Positions 8,470-17,404 of a stretch of 64,000 nt of DNA are shown piece after piece. How positions within the stretch are numbered: position 1 is the first letter of the stretch; each line of letters begins with the position of its first letter. The stretch is from contig JAEZFP010000068.1 in assembly GCA_023417475.1 (NCBI GenBank), forward strand, positions 1 through 64,000, written 5' to 3'. This DNA is from Bacillota bacterium. Lineage in GTDB: Bacteria > Bacillota > UBA4882 > UBA8346. The position numbers and the translations under genes are program-made. The notes beneath the pieces were generated by a model that was not told the DNA's origin, searched no databases, and saw only the letters and a program-made list of their open reading frames with translations.

Positions 8470-8700
8470 ACTTAAAATGATTTTCGACTGGATAATTATT
8501 TTTGTGTGAATAATTATTTCATAAACAAGGTAGCAAAATATTATTGCAAGGGTGATAATTAAAAAAACAAGGTTATAAATTATTATTGCAGGGTTACAAA
8601 ATATTATTGCATGGGTGAAAAATAGAAAAGTAACCTTGCAAAATATTTTAGTAAGGTTACTTAGGATTATTGTGGGGTGACGAATCAAAAATACGACCGT
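8470..8700. repeat. Degenerate 21-bp tandem repeat array 1
   Basis: The 330-base gap between convergent ytaF and xerD is filled by about ten to eleven direct units of exactly 21 bases with no indels. Boundaries fall at 8470, 8491, 8512, 8533, 8554, 8575, 8596, 8617, 8638, 8659 and 8680. The best-kept units are 8533-8553, 8575-8595, 8596-8616 and 8638-8658. They share the core CAAAATATTATTGCA, which has dyad symmetry (GCAA...TTGC), followed by AGGGT or a variant. The array is very AT-rich. It has no spacers and no coding signal, so it is not a CRISPR. Confidence 0.8.
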
Positions 8701-8723
8701 ATTAAATACTTTTCAGGTATTGT

Positions 8724-8757
8724 AAAAAAAAAGAACCCAGTTGATACTGAGTTCTTT
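8724..8757 (-). terminator. Terminator of the xerD operon
   Basis: A 12-bp stem with one G-T pair (8730-8741 and 8746-8757) and a 4-base loop, followed on the minus strand by seven Ts (8724-8730). It lies 13 bases after the xerD stop. Confidence 0.85.
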
Positions 8758-8769
8758 CGGCAATTCACG

Positions 8770-9660
8770 TTATTTCGCTCGAGGATGAGTTCTTTCATAA
8801 ACTTCTTTAATATGATCTTTGGTAAGATGGGTATAGATCTGAGTTGTCGAAATATCGGCATGACCCAACATCTCTTGAACGGAACGTAGATCGGCGCCAT
8901 TTTCCAGTAGATGGGTTGCAAATGAATGCCGTAACGTATGAGGCGTGATTTCAATGTCAATGTTAAGATACTCGGCATATTTTTTGATGATCTTCCAAAA
9001 GCCTTGCCGGGTCAACCCTTTACCGTGATGGTTCAAAAACAGGGTGTTTTCATAAGGGCTCGATGCAAGAAACTTGCGGGCGTGTTCAAGATAGATCTTC
9101 ACATATTTAGTGGCAACGGAACCCAAAGGAACGATCCGTTCTTTCGAACCTTTACCAAAACAACGGATAAAACTCATATCCAAATTGAGATCATTGACCT
9201 TTAACGAAACTAATTCGGAAACACGGAGTCCGGTGGCGTAAAGCACTTCCAACATCGCCCGGTCGCGAATACCGACGGGAGTTTTCAGATCCGGCTGTTC
9301 CAGTAAGTGTTCAACATCATGAACTGAAAGAACCCGCGGTAAACGTTTTTCCTGTTTCGGGGCATCCAAATTTACCGTTGGATCGCGTTCGATAATACCT
9401 TCCCGTGCCAAAAAATGATAATATGATTTTATCGCCGCCAGATTCCGGGAGAGAGTCGCAGTGGCCTTGCCACGGGCTTGGAGTAGCAGTAAGTACCCAA
9501 TAACCGTGGCTTGGGTGGTAGCTTGGAGGTCGAGGTTTTTCTTTTCTTTCAGGTAACTTAAAAACTGACGTAAATCCCGACCATACGATTCAAGCGTGTT
9601 TTTGGCTAATCCGCGTTCAACCGAAAGGTAATTGAGGTAATCTTGGAGGCTGTCTTGCAA
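8770..9660 (-). CDS. xerD: Site-specific tyrosine recombinase XerD
   Basis: Resolves chromosome dimers at dif with XerC and FtsK. It has an N-terminal SAM-like core-binding domain (about 1-85) and a C-terminal catalytic domain with the full set of residues: Arg in ATGLRVSEL (about 146), Lys in GKGSKER (170), HTLRHSFATH (241 and 244), LGHADI (267) and Tyr in TTQIYTHL (276). A TTG at 9669 touches the Shine-Dalgarno AAAGGAG directly, so I chose the second TTG at 9660, nine bases from it. Last gene of the scp-spoIIM run. Confidence 0.92.
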   Translation of the reverse strand: MQDSLQDYLNYLSVERGLAKNTLESYGRDLRQFLSYLKEKKNLDLQATTQATVIGYLLLLQARGKATATLSRNLAAIKSYYHFLAREGIIERDPTVNLDAPKQEKRLPRVLSVHDVEHLLEQPDLKTPVGIRDRAMLEVLYATGLRVSELVSLKVNDLNLDMSFIRCFGKGSKERIVPLGSVATKYVKIYLEHARKFLASSPYENTLFLNHHGKGLTRQGFWKIIKKYAEYLNIDIEITPHTLRHSFATHLLENGADLRSVQEMLGHADISTTQIYTHLTKDHIKEVYERTHPRAK

Positions 9661-9831
9661 TAGTGTCAACTCCTTTAGTTAACTTTCATGATGTAATTTA
9701 AATTTCGACAGAATCCGAGATTAATCCTTTTTTTATAAGACAGGAAAAGTTTCCAATTCCGGTAGTTTTCCGGTTTATTACGGTTTTAAACCTGTAAAAA
9801 AGATCATGCGTTGTTTAATATATAAGAAAAA

Positions 9832-10461
9832 TCAGATTAAACGCCCAATCCAAGCGGTAATTATTGGCGTTACATAACCCTGGACAAACCCTCCTACTAC
9901 CATAAGGATAATGACAATTAAGGTTATCACCGCGCAACGAATCAATTCTTCTCCGATCGCAATTTGGCGCTTGGTGAAACGCAGTTTGGTCAATGCCGCC
10001 GCGCAATCGATTATCGCGACCACCATCACAAACAAGGCTGGCAATATAAATAAATTATGCGGTAAGATACCCAAGATCGACAAGGCGAGTCCTTTATAGC
10101 CCATCGCCTGAAAGAGAAAACTGAAACTGAAACCCAAGATGAAACCTCTCGTAAAGATCAACAACAACGCCAACGGAACGCCAATTACGCTAATTCCCAT
10201 GAAAAAAAGAAAAAAAACGGTTTGTAAGTTTGATATTACCGTTTGCCGCGTATAAATATTATTTTGTAAAAAGGCACCGCCATGCAAGCCTTGGTTAACA
10301 AAACCAATCAAATCCTGTTGCTGCTCTTTTTCCAGCACGTTTGCCGCCAATACGCCGAATGTCAGTCCCATTAAAAATAGGATTAGCACCAGGGCCAATA
10401 AAAAGATCCGTTCTTTGAAATAGTCTTGAATCAGTTGCCGCAACCGTAATGTGAAGATCAT
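9832..10461 (-). CDS. spoIIM: Stage II sporulation protein M
   Basis: Membrane protein of 209 residues with about five hydrophobic spans. In Bacillus it belongs to the SpoIID-SpoIIM-SpoIIP complex that thins septal peptidoglycan and drives engulfment of the forespore. The pattern GILPHNLFILPALFVMVV in the third quarter is characteristic. ATG at 10461 with a GGGGGTGG ribosome site. Placed directly ahead of xerD, an order I recall from other spore-forming Clostridia-like genomes. Confidence 0.88.
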   Translation of the reverse strand: MIFTLRLRQLIQDYFKERIFLLALVLILFLMGLTFGVLAANVLEKEQQQDLIGFVNQGLHGGAFLQNNIYTRQTVISNLQTVFFLFFMGISVIGVPLALLLIFTRGFILGFSFSFLFQAMGYKGLALSILGILPHNLFILPALFVMVVAIIDCAAALTKLRFTKRQIAIGEELIRCAVITLIVIILMVVGGFVQGYVTPIITAWIGRLI

Positions 10462-10535
10462 TATGCCACCCCCTTGTCCATTGTTATCATTTTATGGCCG
10501 GAGAATGGAATATATGATTAAATTTCTTTTGAATA

Positions 10536-11210
10536 TTAAACCGGTAAATTAAGAAAACCGCAATTGACAATGTTTTGGGTAATGAATTGCGCCGCCAGGA
10601 CATCCTCAAAGGAATTTGCGCTCGCGGCCACAACCGTAATCCCGCAGCTCAGTTTGCGAGCCGTTTCGATGGCCCGTTCGACGCCGACCCGAGCGGGTTC
10701 CATTCCTTTTTTTTGAAGCGTCCGGACTACGGTGGCGGTTAAAACAGCCGATGCGCCGTTGTTATAAGCGGCATCATAGGCAACTCCTCCGGTATCCGAG
10801 ATAAATAGAGCGACTTTTCCTTGAAAATCGACCATTTTGCCAATTTCCGTGCCAATATTGGGAATGATCTGACTGACTTCGGCGCCGGAGCGGGTTACGC
10901 CAATCAAAGCCGCTTCCGCCCGCTTGCTTCGTTCGGTGGCATCGCCATAACGCGGTTCGGCTACAACGATCAATTGGGTTTTATATTTTAAAGCGGTTTT
11001 ACCGGCTAAATAACCCATTCTTTCGGGGTTGATATTAATCGGTACTTTCGCTCCGGACGGCGCCGCGCCATAAATGGCAATCGCGCCGTTTTCTAGTGCA
11101 ACCTCGGTGCTAGTCGACATATCGATAATATCGACAATAACAACAACATCGCCGCGCCGAGCGCCTTCGACCGCTCCGGAAGCATTAAAGGTTAAAGAAA
11201 CCGTATTCAA
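10536..11210 (-). CDS. Conserved protein, ComB-like (2-phosphosulfolactate phosphatase family)
   Basis: A 224-residue cytosolic protein. The stretch VVVIVDIIDMSTSTEVALENGA (residues about 22-42, quoted in part: DIIDMSTSTEVALENGA) and VALFISDTGGVAYDAA resemble the two signature regions of ComB phosphatases, where VIDVLRASTT and a TNGT-type motif are usual; here both are altered. No coenzyme M or sulfolactate genes are near, so the reaction is probably different. It starts at TTG (11210) with GGAG ten bases ahead and sits between the Nudix gene and spoIIM. I am moderately sure of the family and not of the function. Confidence 0.6.
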   Translation of the reverse strand: MNTVSLTFNASGAVEGARRGDVVVIVDIIDMSTSTEVALENGAIAIYGAAPSGAKVPININPERMGYLAGKTALKYKTQLIVVAEPRYGDATERSKRAEAALIGVTRSGAEVSQIIPNIGTEIGKMVDFQGKVALFISDTGGVAYDAAYNNGASAVLTATVVRTLQKKGMEPARVGVERAIETARKLSCGITVVAASANSFEDVLAAQFITQNIVNCGFLNLPV

Positions 11211-11315
11211 TCGATCATCACTCCAAATCTAGCTTCAATAATACCTTGTCGACCGATTTCAAAGCCATTACGCAAATTGCATTCGCCAAGAATATATGTT
11301 AGGGAGCAATAAATA

Positions 11316-11858
11316 TTACCATAAATTGCGTTTTTCGATTAACGAAACTGCTACAGCGGTTTTGGCATCAATGATCGTTTGAGTGTTCAAGGCCTCCCAT
11401 AATTCGGTTCGCGACATGATTACTGTCTCTAGAAACTCATCCTCATCGGGTTGGAGCGATACTTCTTTCAAGTCGCGCGCCAAATATAGATGAATGACTT
11501 CATCGGTAAACGCGGGCGTCGTCCAGATCGAAGTCAAGGGAATGACAGTCTGCGGCTCATAACCGATTTCTTCCGCAAGCTCACGACGGACACAATCGTC
11601 GGGCGACTCGCCGGAGTCCAGTTTGCCGGCGGGGATCTCTAATAAGATTTGATTGGTGGGATAGCGGAATTGTTTGACCAACACGATCCGCCCGTCCGGT
11701 AAAATGGGGACCGCCGCGACTGCTCCAGGATGACGCAGATATTCTCGACTGGCAATTTTACCGTTGGGCAATTGGACTTGGTCACTATGAAATTCTAAAA
11801 ATTTCCCATGATGGACAATAGATTTTGAAACGGGTTTCTCGGACAAGTTTTGACCCAT
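11316..11858 (-). CDS. nudF: Nudix hydrolase, ADP-ribose pyrophosphatase type
   Basis: Hydrolyses ADP-ribose or a similar nucleoside diphosphate derivative to AMP plus a sugar phosphate. The Nudix box runs from G78 to Y100 with the required glycine, REL and EEIGY elements, and the preceding VKQFRYPTNQILLEIPAG is typical of the ADPRP branch. An ATG at 11957 is open but lies inside the DUF3866 gene. The ATG at 11858 with AAGGAG upstream gives a normal 180-residue protein. It follows the DUF3866 gene by 14 bases. Confidence 0.9.
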   Translation of the reverse strand: MGQNLSEKPVSKSIVHHGKFLEFHSDQVQLPNGKIASREYLRHPGAVAAVPILPDGRIVLVKQFRYPTNQILLEIPAGKLDSGESPDDCVRRELAEEIGYEPQTVIPLTSIWTTPAFTDEVIHLYLARDLKEVSLQPDEDEFLETVIMSRTELWEALNTQTIIDAKTAVAVSLIEKRNLW

Positions 11859-11872
11859 TTGACGACAGCTCC

Positions 11873-12979
11873 TTACAGTTTGATAAGCGAAGCTAACTGG
11901 CCAAGTTTGGCTTTGGCGGCTAAAACACCCGCTGTTACCGAACTTTGGAAAAACCAAGGATCTTCAGTAATCCCCCTGCCCATGCTGGTCACCCGGATGT
12001 TTTTCGCAGTAAAAAGATCCAGCGCCGCCGGATCAGTCAGCTGATACCAGTGATGACGCTGCAACAAGTGGTTGGCTTGGGATTTTTCAAGAATACAATT
12101 CATGAAAGCTTCAGGCATCAGGGTGGAGAGCCCTACCATAACCGGCTGATTCGTTAGATTCAATATTGTCGTTGAGTGATGACTCAATCCGTAATGCCGT
12201 TCCCGGGGATCAGCCGTACTGATACGGGGAACAGCAATGGGAATGCCTCCGAGCCTAGCGGTTAAATCAAGAATCCACGATTGTTCGATGCCGCTGAATC
12301 CAAGCGCGGTTCCGGTTCCGACGATTCCTGGACCCAAACCGCAAACAACCAGATCTGCCTGGATAATTTCGGTGGCGATAGCCAATGCCGAAGGAATGGA
12401 GACGGCTTCATAATCGCCGCCAAACGCATGGCCGGCCGTGACGGTCGCCTGTAACAGATCTTTGGTTTTTAAATCCCGGACCATATTGCTCAAAGCGATG
12501 GGCAACGCTGCGCCGTCCGTCATGACATAGGCGACTTTGGGGTTAAAACCGATGGTATGACGAAATCCCAGAATAATCCCGGGTAGCATGCTGTGAAGCG
12601 GCGCGGCGACAATGGGCGTGTTTTTCAATGAGACGCATTCCCGCAATTGCAAATGATGGGGACTTGCTTCCTCTTCAGCGGCAAGTACGGGAAACTGCCA
12701 CGGAGTATAACGCAGTTTCATGATATGGCCGGTTATTACAGCAAGATCGCAATCCCGGCTTTCAGGAATGACAAAATGCCGTCCCCCAGTGCCAAGACCG
12801 AGTTTGACGGCGTTTGTATTTAACCAGACCTCGTCTCCGACCATGAGTTCCCGATAGAGTTCCGGATAATTATATGCTTTTTCGAGCTGGGAATGACCAG
12901 AGATTTCGACAAGCAGTTCCTGCAACTCCGGCGCGTTCGACAATATTTGCACAACTGTGCCCTTGGCGGAAGTGAACAT
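11873..12979 (-). CDS. DUF3866 family protein
   Basis: A 368-residue protein of the DUF3866 family, function unknown. It begins MFTSAKGTVVQILS, then VGDEVWLNTNAVKLGLGTGG, and has a glycine-rich central part (DLVVCGLGPGIVGTGTALGF) that may bind a nucleotide or other ligand. No signal peptide or membrane span is seen. The ATG at 12979 follows AGAGG by eight bases; the more upstream ATG at 13063 would overlap the preceding gene. It lies between a small membrane protein gene and the Nudix gene, an order that recurs in clostridial genomes. Confidence 0.82.
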   Translation of the reverse strand: MFTSAKGTVVQILSNAPELQELLVEISGHSQLEKAYNYPELYRELMVGDEVWLNTNAVKLGLGTGGRHFVIPESRDCDLAVITGHIMKLRYTPWQFPVLAAEEEASPHHLQLRECVSLKNTPIVAAPLHSMLPGIILGFRHTIGFNPKVAYVMTDGAALPIALSNMVRDLKTKDLLQATVTAGHAFGGDYEAVSIPSALAIATEIIQADLVVCGLGPGIVGTGTALGFSGIEQSWILDLTARLGGIPIAVPRISTADPRERHYGLSHHSTTILNLTNQPVMVGLSTLMPEAFMNCILEKSQANHLLQRHHWYQLTDPAALDLFTAKNIRVTSMGRGITEDPWFFQSSVTAGVLAAKAKLGQLASLIKL

Positions 12980-12990
12980 ATGAACGCCTC

Positions 12991-13326
12991 TTAACGTATG
13001 CGGTGGGTACGATAACGATGCAGTCGCGAAGGCAACTGCAGATGATCGGATCCGCAATTGCATTGCTGGGTTTGTAGTTCTGCTTCAAGGGCGATGATCC
13101 GCAACTGCGCCTGTTCAAAGCGGAGGTCGTTATCACTCTTCCAAAGCAGGACAAATCCCCAACCAATAATTAAAAAGGTTATTAAAAATGATAACGGTTC
13201 GAATTGATCAAATTTTAGGTACCAAAAGATCGAGCCGATCCCAACCAACAACAAACACAGGCCGGTATAATAATTATTATCCCGCACCAATTCCATTTTG
13301 AATAATTTTTTCAAGATTTCGCGCAT
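12991..13326 (-). CDS. Small two-span membrane protein, unknown
   Basis: A 111-residue protein with two hydrophobic segments (about 19-37 and 44-62), then a charged helical part likely to form a short coiled coil (about 65-88) and a Cys-Asn-Cys motif followed by a basic tail. It starts one base after the scpB stop and ends 11 bases before the DUF3866 start, so it is surely co-translated with scpB. I do not recognise the family. Confidence 0.75.
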   Translation of the reverse strand: MREILKKLFKMELVRDNNYYTGLCLLLVGIGSIFWYLKFDQFEPLSFLITFLIIGWGFVLLWKSDNDLRFEQAQLRIIALEAELQTQQCNCGSDHLQLPSRLHRYRTHRIR

Positions 13327-13327
13327 G

Positions 13328-13885
13328 TTAACCCTCCATTGTTTTCCCGGTTAATTCAAGTCCGGTAGGTTCCACCCAGTCAGGGATTTTTGGTAATTCG
13401 TCAAGATGATTTAAACCGAAATAACGAAGAAATTGTTTGGTGGTTCGAAATAAAATCGGTCGTCCCGGTGCATCTTTGCGACCCGCTTCTTCAATTAAGT
13501 TTTTATCCAACAGGGTAGCAATCGAGCTTTCAACACTGACTCCACGCAGAGCTTCAATCTCAGCTTTGGTGATCGGTTGTTTATAGGCGATAATCGCCAA
13601 AGTTTCGATAGCGGCGGTTGACAATCCGACATTCCGCGGGGTTTTTTGGAGTTGTTCGATGTACGGAGCACACTCCGGATGCGTGCAAAATTGATAACCG
13701 TTCGCAACTTCGATAATTTGAATGCCTTTTTTGGCATGTTGATAATCGTCAATCAGATCCCCAAGCAATTGTTTGACAGTTTGTTCGTTAATTTCCGTAA
13801 TTTCGGCAATTGCTTTCACGCTAAGCGGTTCTGACGAAGCAAAAATAAGTGCCTCAATGACGGCTCGAGCCATAATTAAATTCAT
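13328..13885 (-). CDS. scpB: Segregation and condensation protein B
   Basis: Winged-helix partner of the Smc-ScpA condensin, 185 residues. It binds ScpA and shapes the Smc head complex during chromosome segregation. Two tandem winged helices are evident; the second contains ETLAIIAYKQPITKAEIEAL, the most recognisable ScpB segment. I chose the ATG at 13885 because GGAAGGTGAG at the end of scpA lies ten bases upstream; an earlier ATG at 13942 lies well inside scpA. Overlap is avoided by 4 bases. Confidence 0.92.
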   Translation of the reverse strand: MNLIMARAVIEALIFASSEPLSVKAIAEITEINEQTVKQLLGDLIDDYQHAKKGIQIIEVANGYQFCTHPECAPYIEQLQKTPRNVGLSTAAIETLAIIAYKQPITKAEIEALRGVSVESSIATLLDKNLIEEAGRKDAPGRPILFRTTKQFLRYFGLNHLDELPKIPDWVEPTGLELTGKTMEG

Positions 13886-13889
13886 CTCG

Positions 13890-14627
13890 CTAATTCTCAC
13901 CTTCCGGAGGTTTGGAAAGAACAATCTCGCCAAATAAAGCATCTTGAAAGGCGACCACTTGTCTAAGTTTGATAAGTTCCAAAATAGCTAAGAAACAGGT
14001 AATCAAGCCCAGCTTGGTTTGTACATTGTGGAAAACTTTGGTAAAAAAGACGCGGCCTTCGGCTTGAATTAGATTAATTATTTCGGTCATTCGTTGTTTA
14101 ACCGAGACTTCCTGCTTGGGAAGGGTGTCAATTCCTTTGGAAACCTGACTTTCTAAAATGTCTTTAAACGCTTCCATCAGATCCCAGATTGAAAGATTTT
14201 TTAGCGGATTGGATTCCGCAGCGACCTTTTGATCGGCGAACTCTCCGCCGCTCCGGGTAAATACCTGTAATTGCTCGTTTTCGAGAATTTGCAGACTTCG
14301 GGCCGCCTCTTTAATTTTTTTGTACTCAATCAACTTTTGCGCCAATTCCCAACGGGGATCTTCTTCAAATGCATTGGCGGAATCGGCATCAGCCGGAGTT
14401 GAAGGCAAAAGCATTTTGGCCTTAATCTGCATCAAAGTCGCGGCCATTACCAAAAAATCGCCGACCGTCTCAAGATTGAGGAATTGAATTGTTTGAAGAT
14501 ATTCAAAATATTTTTCGGTAATTAAGGCGATGGGAATATTATAAATATCAATTTCATCTTTTTCAATAAGATGAAGTAATAAATCCAAGGGTCCTTGGAA
14601 AATATCCAACTGAATTTGATAATCCAT
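13890..14627 (-). CDS. scpA: Segregation and condensation protein A
   Basis: Kleisin subunit of the Smc condensin complex, 245 residues. The N-terminal YQIQLDIFQGPLDLLLHLIE and FLVMAATLMQIKAKMLLP are the canonical ScpA segments, and the C-terminal winged helix (LGLITCFLAILELIKLRQV) binds an Smc head. ATG at 14627. It follows an HD-domain gene by ten bases and precedes scpB by four. Confidence 0.94.
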   Translation of the reverse strand: MDYQIQLDIFQGPLDLLLHLIEKDEIDIYNIPIALITEKYFEYLQTIQFLNLETVGDFLVMAATLMQIKAKMLLPSTPADADSANAFEEDPRWELAQKLIEYKKIKEAARSLQILENEQLQVFTRSGGEFADQKVAAESNPLKNLSIWDLMEAFKDILESQVSKGIDTLPKQEVSVKQRMTEIINLIQAEGRVFFTKVFHNVQTKLGLITCFLAILELIKLRQVVAFQDALFGEIVLSKPPEGEN

Positions 14628-14637
14628 TAATTTTTCC

Positions 14638-15165
14638 TTAGTTCCGGTTATCAGCGTTTTGCAAACAGGTCAAATAGAGACTTTGATTGGCTTGGGTCGG
14701 ATCATGGTGACGGCGGATTAATTCAACCACAAAAGATTCAATTCCAAGCACCTTCGCCATTTGGGCGCCCCGGCCGGGATGAACCAGATCAACGTAGCAA
14801 CTGTAACGAATGCGATCCCAAAACGTTTGAGGTTGGGGTTTTGCTAATTTGTCACGTATCAATGGAAACGCTCTACGAATCACTCCGACAAAGATTCGGG
14901 TCGCTAAATTAAAATCGCCTTGAATTTTACCAATATCATGTAATAAAGCCGCTTTGACTAACAATTCATAATTTTCATCGGTTGGTTGAGCTTCGGTCAT
15001 TACGGTTCGTGCTACCGATACCGCATGCATCTGATCAATTAGGTCCATTTGAAAAAAGAGAAACTTACCTGGGTCATCTAAATATGAATCAACCAATTGT
15101 AGGTCAGCCGTTGCTAAGGTTGAAGCCCAGGAATCGGTGATCCGTTTTATGATTCCCAATCTCAT
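14638..15165 (-). CDS. HD-domain hydrolase
   Basis: A 175-residue HD-superfamily protein, presumably a metal-dependent phosphohydrolase. The metal ligands are visible as an early His (QMHAVSVAR), ALLHDIGK at about 72-79, a His in DLVHPGRGA and HHD near residue 153. It resembles the stand-alone HD proteins found ahead of scpA in several Bacillota. The ribosome site is weak (AGTAGG close to the ATG). Substrate unknown. Confidence 0.8.
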   Translation of the reverse strand: MRLGIIKRITDSWASTLATADLQLVDSYLDDPGKFLFFQMDLIDQMHAVSVARTVMTEAQPTDENYELLVKAALLHDIGKIQGDFNLATRIFVGVIRRAFPLIRDKLAKPQPQTFWDRIRYSCYVDLVHPGRGAQMAKVLGIESFVVELIRRHHDPTQANQSLYLTCLQNADNRN

Positions 15166-15270
15166 CAGCCTACTTTAAATCGATATCCATATTGCAAATT
15201 GTTCATCCCTGAGTCGACACCTATATTTAACGTAAGGAATTTTATCGAGTTCCGCGGTGGAATCAATTTC

Positions 15271-15297
15271 AAAAATATAGATCCGGGTTGCGGATCT
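15271..15297 (-). terminator. Terminator after the nucleoside kinase
   Basis: AGATCCG (15279-15285) pairs with CGGATCT (15291-15297), followed on the minus strand by a T-rich run at 15271-15275. It lies about 70 bases past the 15364 stop. Confidence 0.65.
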
Positions 15298-15363
15298 AAC
15301 AAGTGATGATTCGTTTCATTTTATCACTAATCAACGAAGTTCGTCAAGAAAGCGACGTAACTG

Positions 15364-17034
15364 TTATTTGGGGAAACAACTGCTGCCAATAAACTCACGT
15401 ATGATTGAATTAAAGGGTATTTCGTCGCAATTCATCGGCAGGAAATAGCTTAAAAACTTCAAGAGCCGTTTTGCCTCGGCATATTCGGGATATTCCGGCG
15501 TAATCTGTTCCAATAAGGGCTCGGCAAACTGTTTTAGTACCGTAAGTTCATAAATCAATGCCGAATTGAACATTACATCGGCCTCTTCTTGATACGGGAA
15601 GATATATTTTTCTTCGCCGCGGCGGACCATCGGCCACAGTCCGATCGTGGTTAAGGCGTCATGACCGCGGAATTGATTATCCCGAACGATCCGTCGTAAA
15701 ATCCGGTTATCAGTCGTCGGAATCCGGTTATGATCGTCGATATTTAGTTGCGTTAACGCGCTTACGTAAATTTTAAATTTATTATATTTTGAGATATCGG
15801 CGGTTAATTGTTCGTTCAGACCGTGAATTCCCTCAATGATAATCGGTTGGTCACTACCGATTTGAATCGGCTGCGAACGCATTTCCCGCATACCGCGTTG
15901 GAAGTTATAGACGGGCAACGTGACCGGAAACCCGTGGATTAACGAGGTGAGGACTTCATTAAAAAAATGTAAGTCAATGGCTTCCAAACTTTCAAAATCC
16001 GGAAGTCCATCCGGACCTAACGGGGTGTTCGAACGATCGACAAAAAAATCGTCAATCGAAATCGAGATCGGTCGTAATCCGCTTACCCGAAGTTGAACCA
16101 TTAATCGCTGAGCAAAGGTTGTTTTACCTGATGATGACGGTCCGGCAATCAAAACCACCCGGATCCGTTCCCGTTCCGCCGAGATCATATCGGCGATTTG
16201 AGCGATCTTTTTCTCCTGCAACGCTTCGGCGACCCGAATTAATTCGCCCCCTTTCCCTTGGGTCAGTTGCATGTTGAGGTCTCCGACATCGGCAATTTCG
16301 AGAATTTGGCCCCATTTCTCAAATTCATAAAAAATTCGGGCTAATTTTCGTTGTTCGATAAATTCCGGGACTTGTTCCGGATTGGCCACTACCGGAAAGA
16401 ACAGGATGAATCCGGGCAGGTAATATTTGAGATCAAATTTCTCCAACATCCCGGTGCTGGGAACCATATACCCGTAAAAATAATCGGCGAAATCCTCACA
16501 ATGATATAAGTTAACGACCGGTTCTTTTTTAAACTGTAAAAGACGGACTTTATCGTGCCATCCCTTCGTTTCGAAAAGTTTGATCGCGTCATCTATCGGC
16601 ACAGTTTCCTTGGTGATCAACAGGTCGGCTTGGATGATTGTTTGCATACGCTGGTGTATTTGACTCAATTCCCGTTCGGTAAAGGGAGTTTTGTCAAGCA
16701 AATCGATTTCACCGTAGATTCCTTTGCTTAACGAATGTTCGATCCGGACCTTACAACCGGGAAAAAGTTCGGAGGCAGCTTTGATTAAAACCAACGAGAG
16801 ACCGCGAGAATAAATTCGTACCCCGTCTTCGGTTGAGAGATCAAGGGGATGCAATTTCCCGCCGGACTCGGGGATATAATTAAGATCGCGGATTTCATTG
16901 TCGAGCTTGACAGCAACGATTGGCGAACGGTATTCAGCCTGCAAATCGGCAACAATCATTTGTAAAGCCGTCCCTCGCGGATAATCAAGAACACGTTGAT
17001 CTGTCAATTGAAATTGAAAGCTGGTTTCACTCAT
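15364..17034 (-). CDS. TGS-domain nucleoside (uridine-type) kinase
   Basis: A 556-residue fusion protein. An N-terminal TGS domain (about 1-70) and a domain like the second additional domain of threonyl-tRNA synthetase (about 75-240) precede a uridine kinase/phosphoribulokinase-like P-loop kinase. Walker A GPSSSGKT is at 298-305 and a D-D-F motif follows near 330. Characterised relatives phosphorylate nucleosides such as cytidine or uridine. The ATG at 17034 follows AGGAGGTCA. It appears to be a single-gene unit with its own terminator. Confidence 0.88.
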   Translation of the reverse strand: MSETSFQFQLTDQRVLDYPRGTALQMIVADLQAEYRSPIVAVKLDNEIRDLNYIPESGGKLHPLDLSTEDGVRIYSRGLSLVLIKAASELFPGCKVRIEHSLSKGIYGEIDLLDKTPFTERELSQIHQRMQTIIQADLLITKETVPIDDAIKLFETKGWHDKVRLLQFKKEPVVNLYHCEDFADYFYGYMVPSTGMLEKFDLKYYLPGFILFFPVVANPEQVPEFIEQRKLARIFYEFEKWGQILEIADVGDLNMQLTQGKGGELIRVAEALQEKKIAQIADMISAERERIRVVLIAGPSSSGKTTFAQRLMVQLRVSGLRPISISIDDFFVDRSNTPLGPDGLPDFESLEAIDLHFFNEVLTSLIHGFPVTLPVYNFQRGMREMRSQPIQIGSDQPIIIEGIHGLNEQLTADISKYNKFKIYVSALTQLNIDDHNRIPTTDNRILRRIVRDNQFRGHDALTTIGLWPMVRRGEEKYIFPYQEEADVMFNSALIYELTVLKQFAEPLLEQITPEYPEYAEAKRLLKFLSYFLPMNCDEIPFNSIIREFIGSSCFPK

Positions 17035-17404
17035 CTAAAATTGACCTCCTGATACTGTCTACAATGCTCATTCGACGTTGAGAGTGGGTCTCCTTTTTCA
17101 TATGGTTAAATACTGTCCTTTAACAGAACGTTTTCAGCTGACGGTAAATGCACAATGACGGGATTTGATTTAACCGGTTAAGAACTATGATATCCAAATC
17201 AAGAAGTGTTCAGAACCCCAGAATATGTTGGTGAAGATTGCCACCCAGTTGTAAATGAGGCTTGAAAATATAAAGAAAAACTGAATGAGGAATTATTCGA
17301 ATGAAATTGGGGGGGATCGTTCTCCCAAACGGAGAAAACGAGGAGTTGACAGAAGAACATGTGTTAACGTGAGAAATTGGCGGTCGAGGTATTTGGAAGT
17401 ACCG
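17035..17404. other. Gap of 370 bases, mostly featureless
   Basis: No convincing gene is seen. It holds a 23-codon plus-strand ORF (17301-17372, MKLGGIVLPNGENEELTEEH...) with AGGA nine bases before its ATG. The ORF reads like coding sequence but is very short, perhaps the remnant of a decayed gene. Nothing else is recognisable. Confidence 0.35.

Noticed and set aside
8416..8688. Hydrophobic minus-strand protein over the first array
   Set aside because: It is the array translated in one frame, Ile/Phe-rich from AT content, with no ribosome site.
8470..8700. CRISPR-like repeat region
   Set aside because: The units abut each other, have no unique spacers and diverge strongly; no cas genes are near. 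It is a tandem array.
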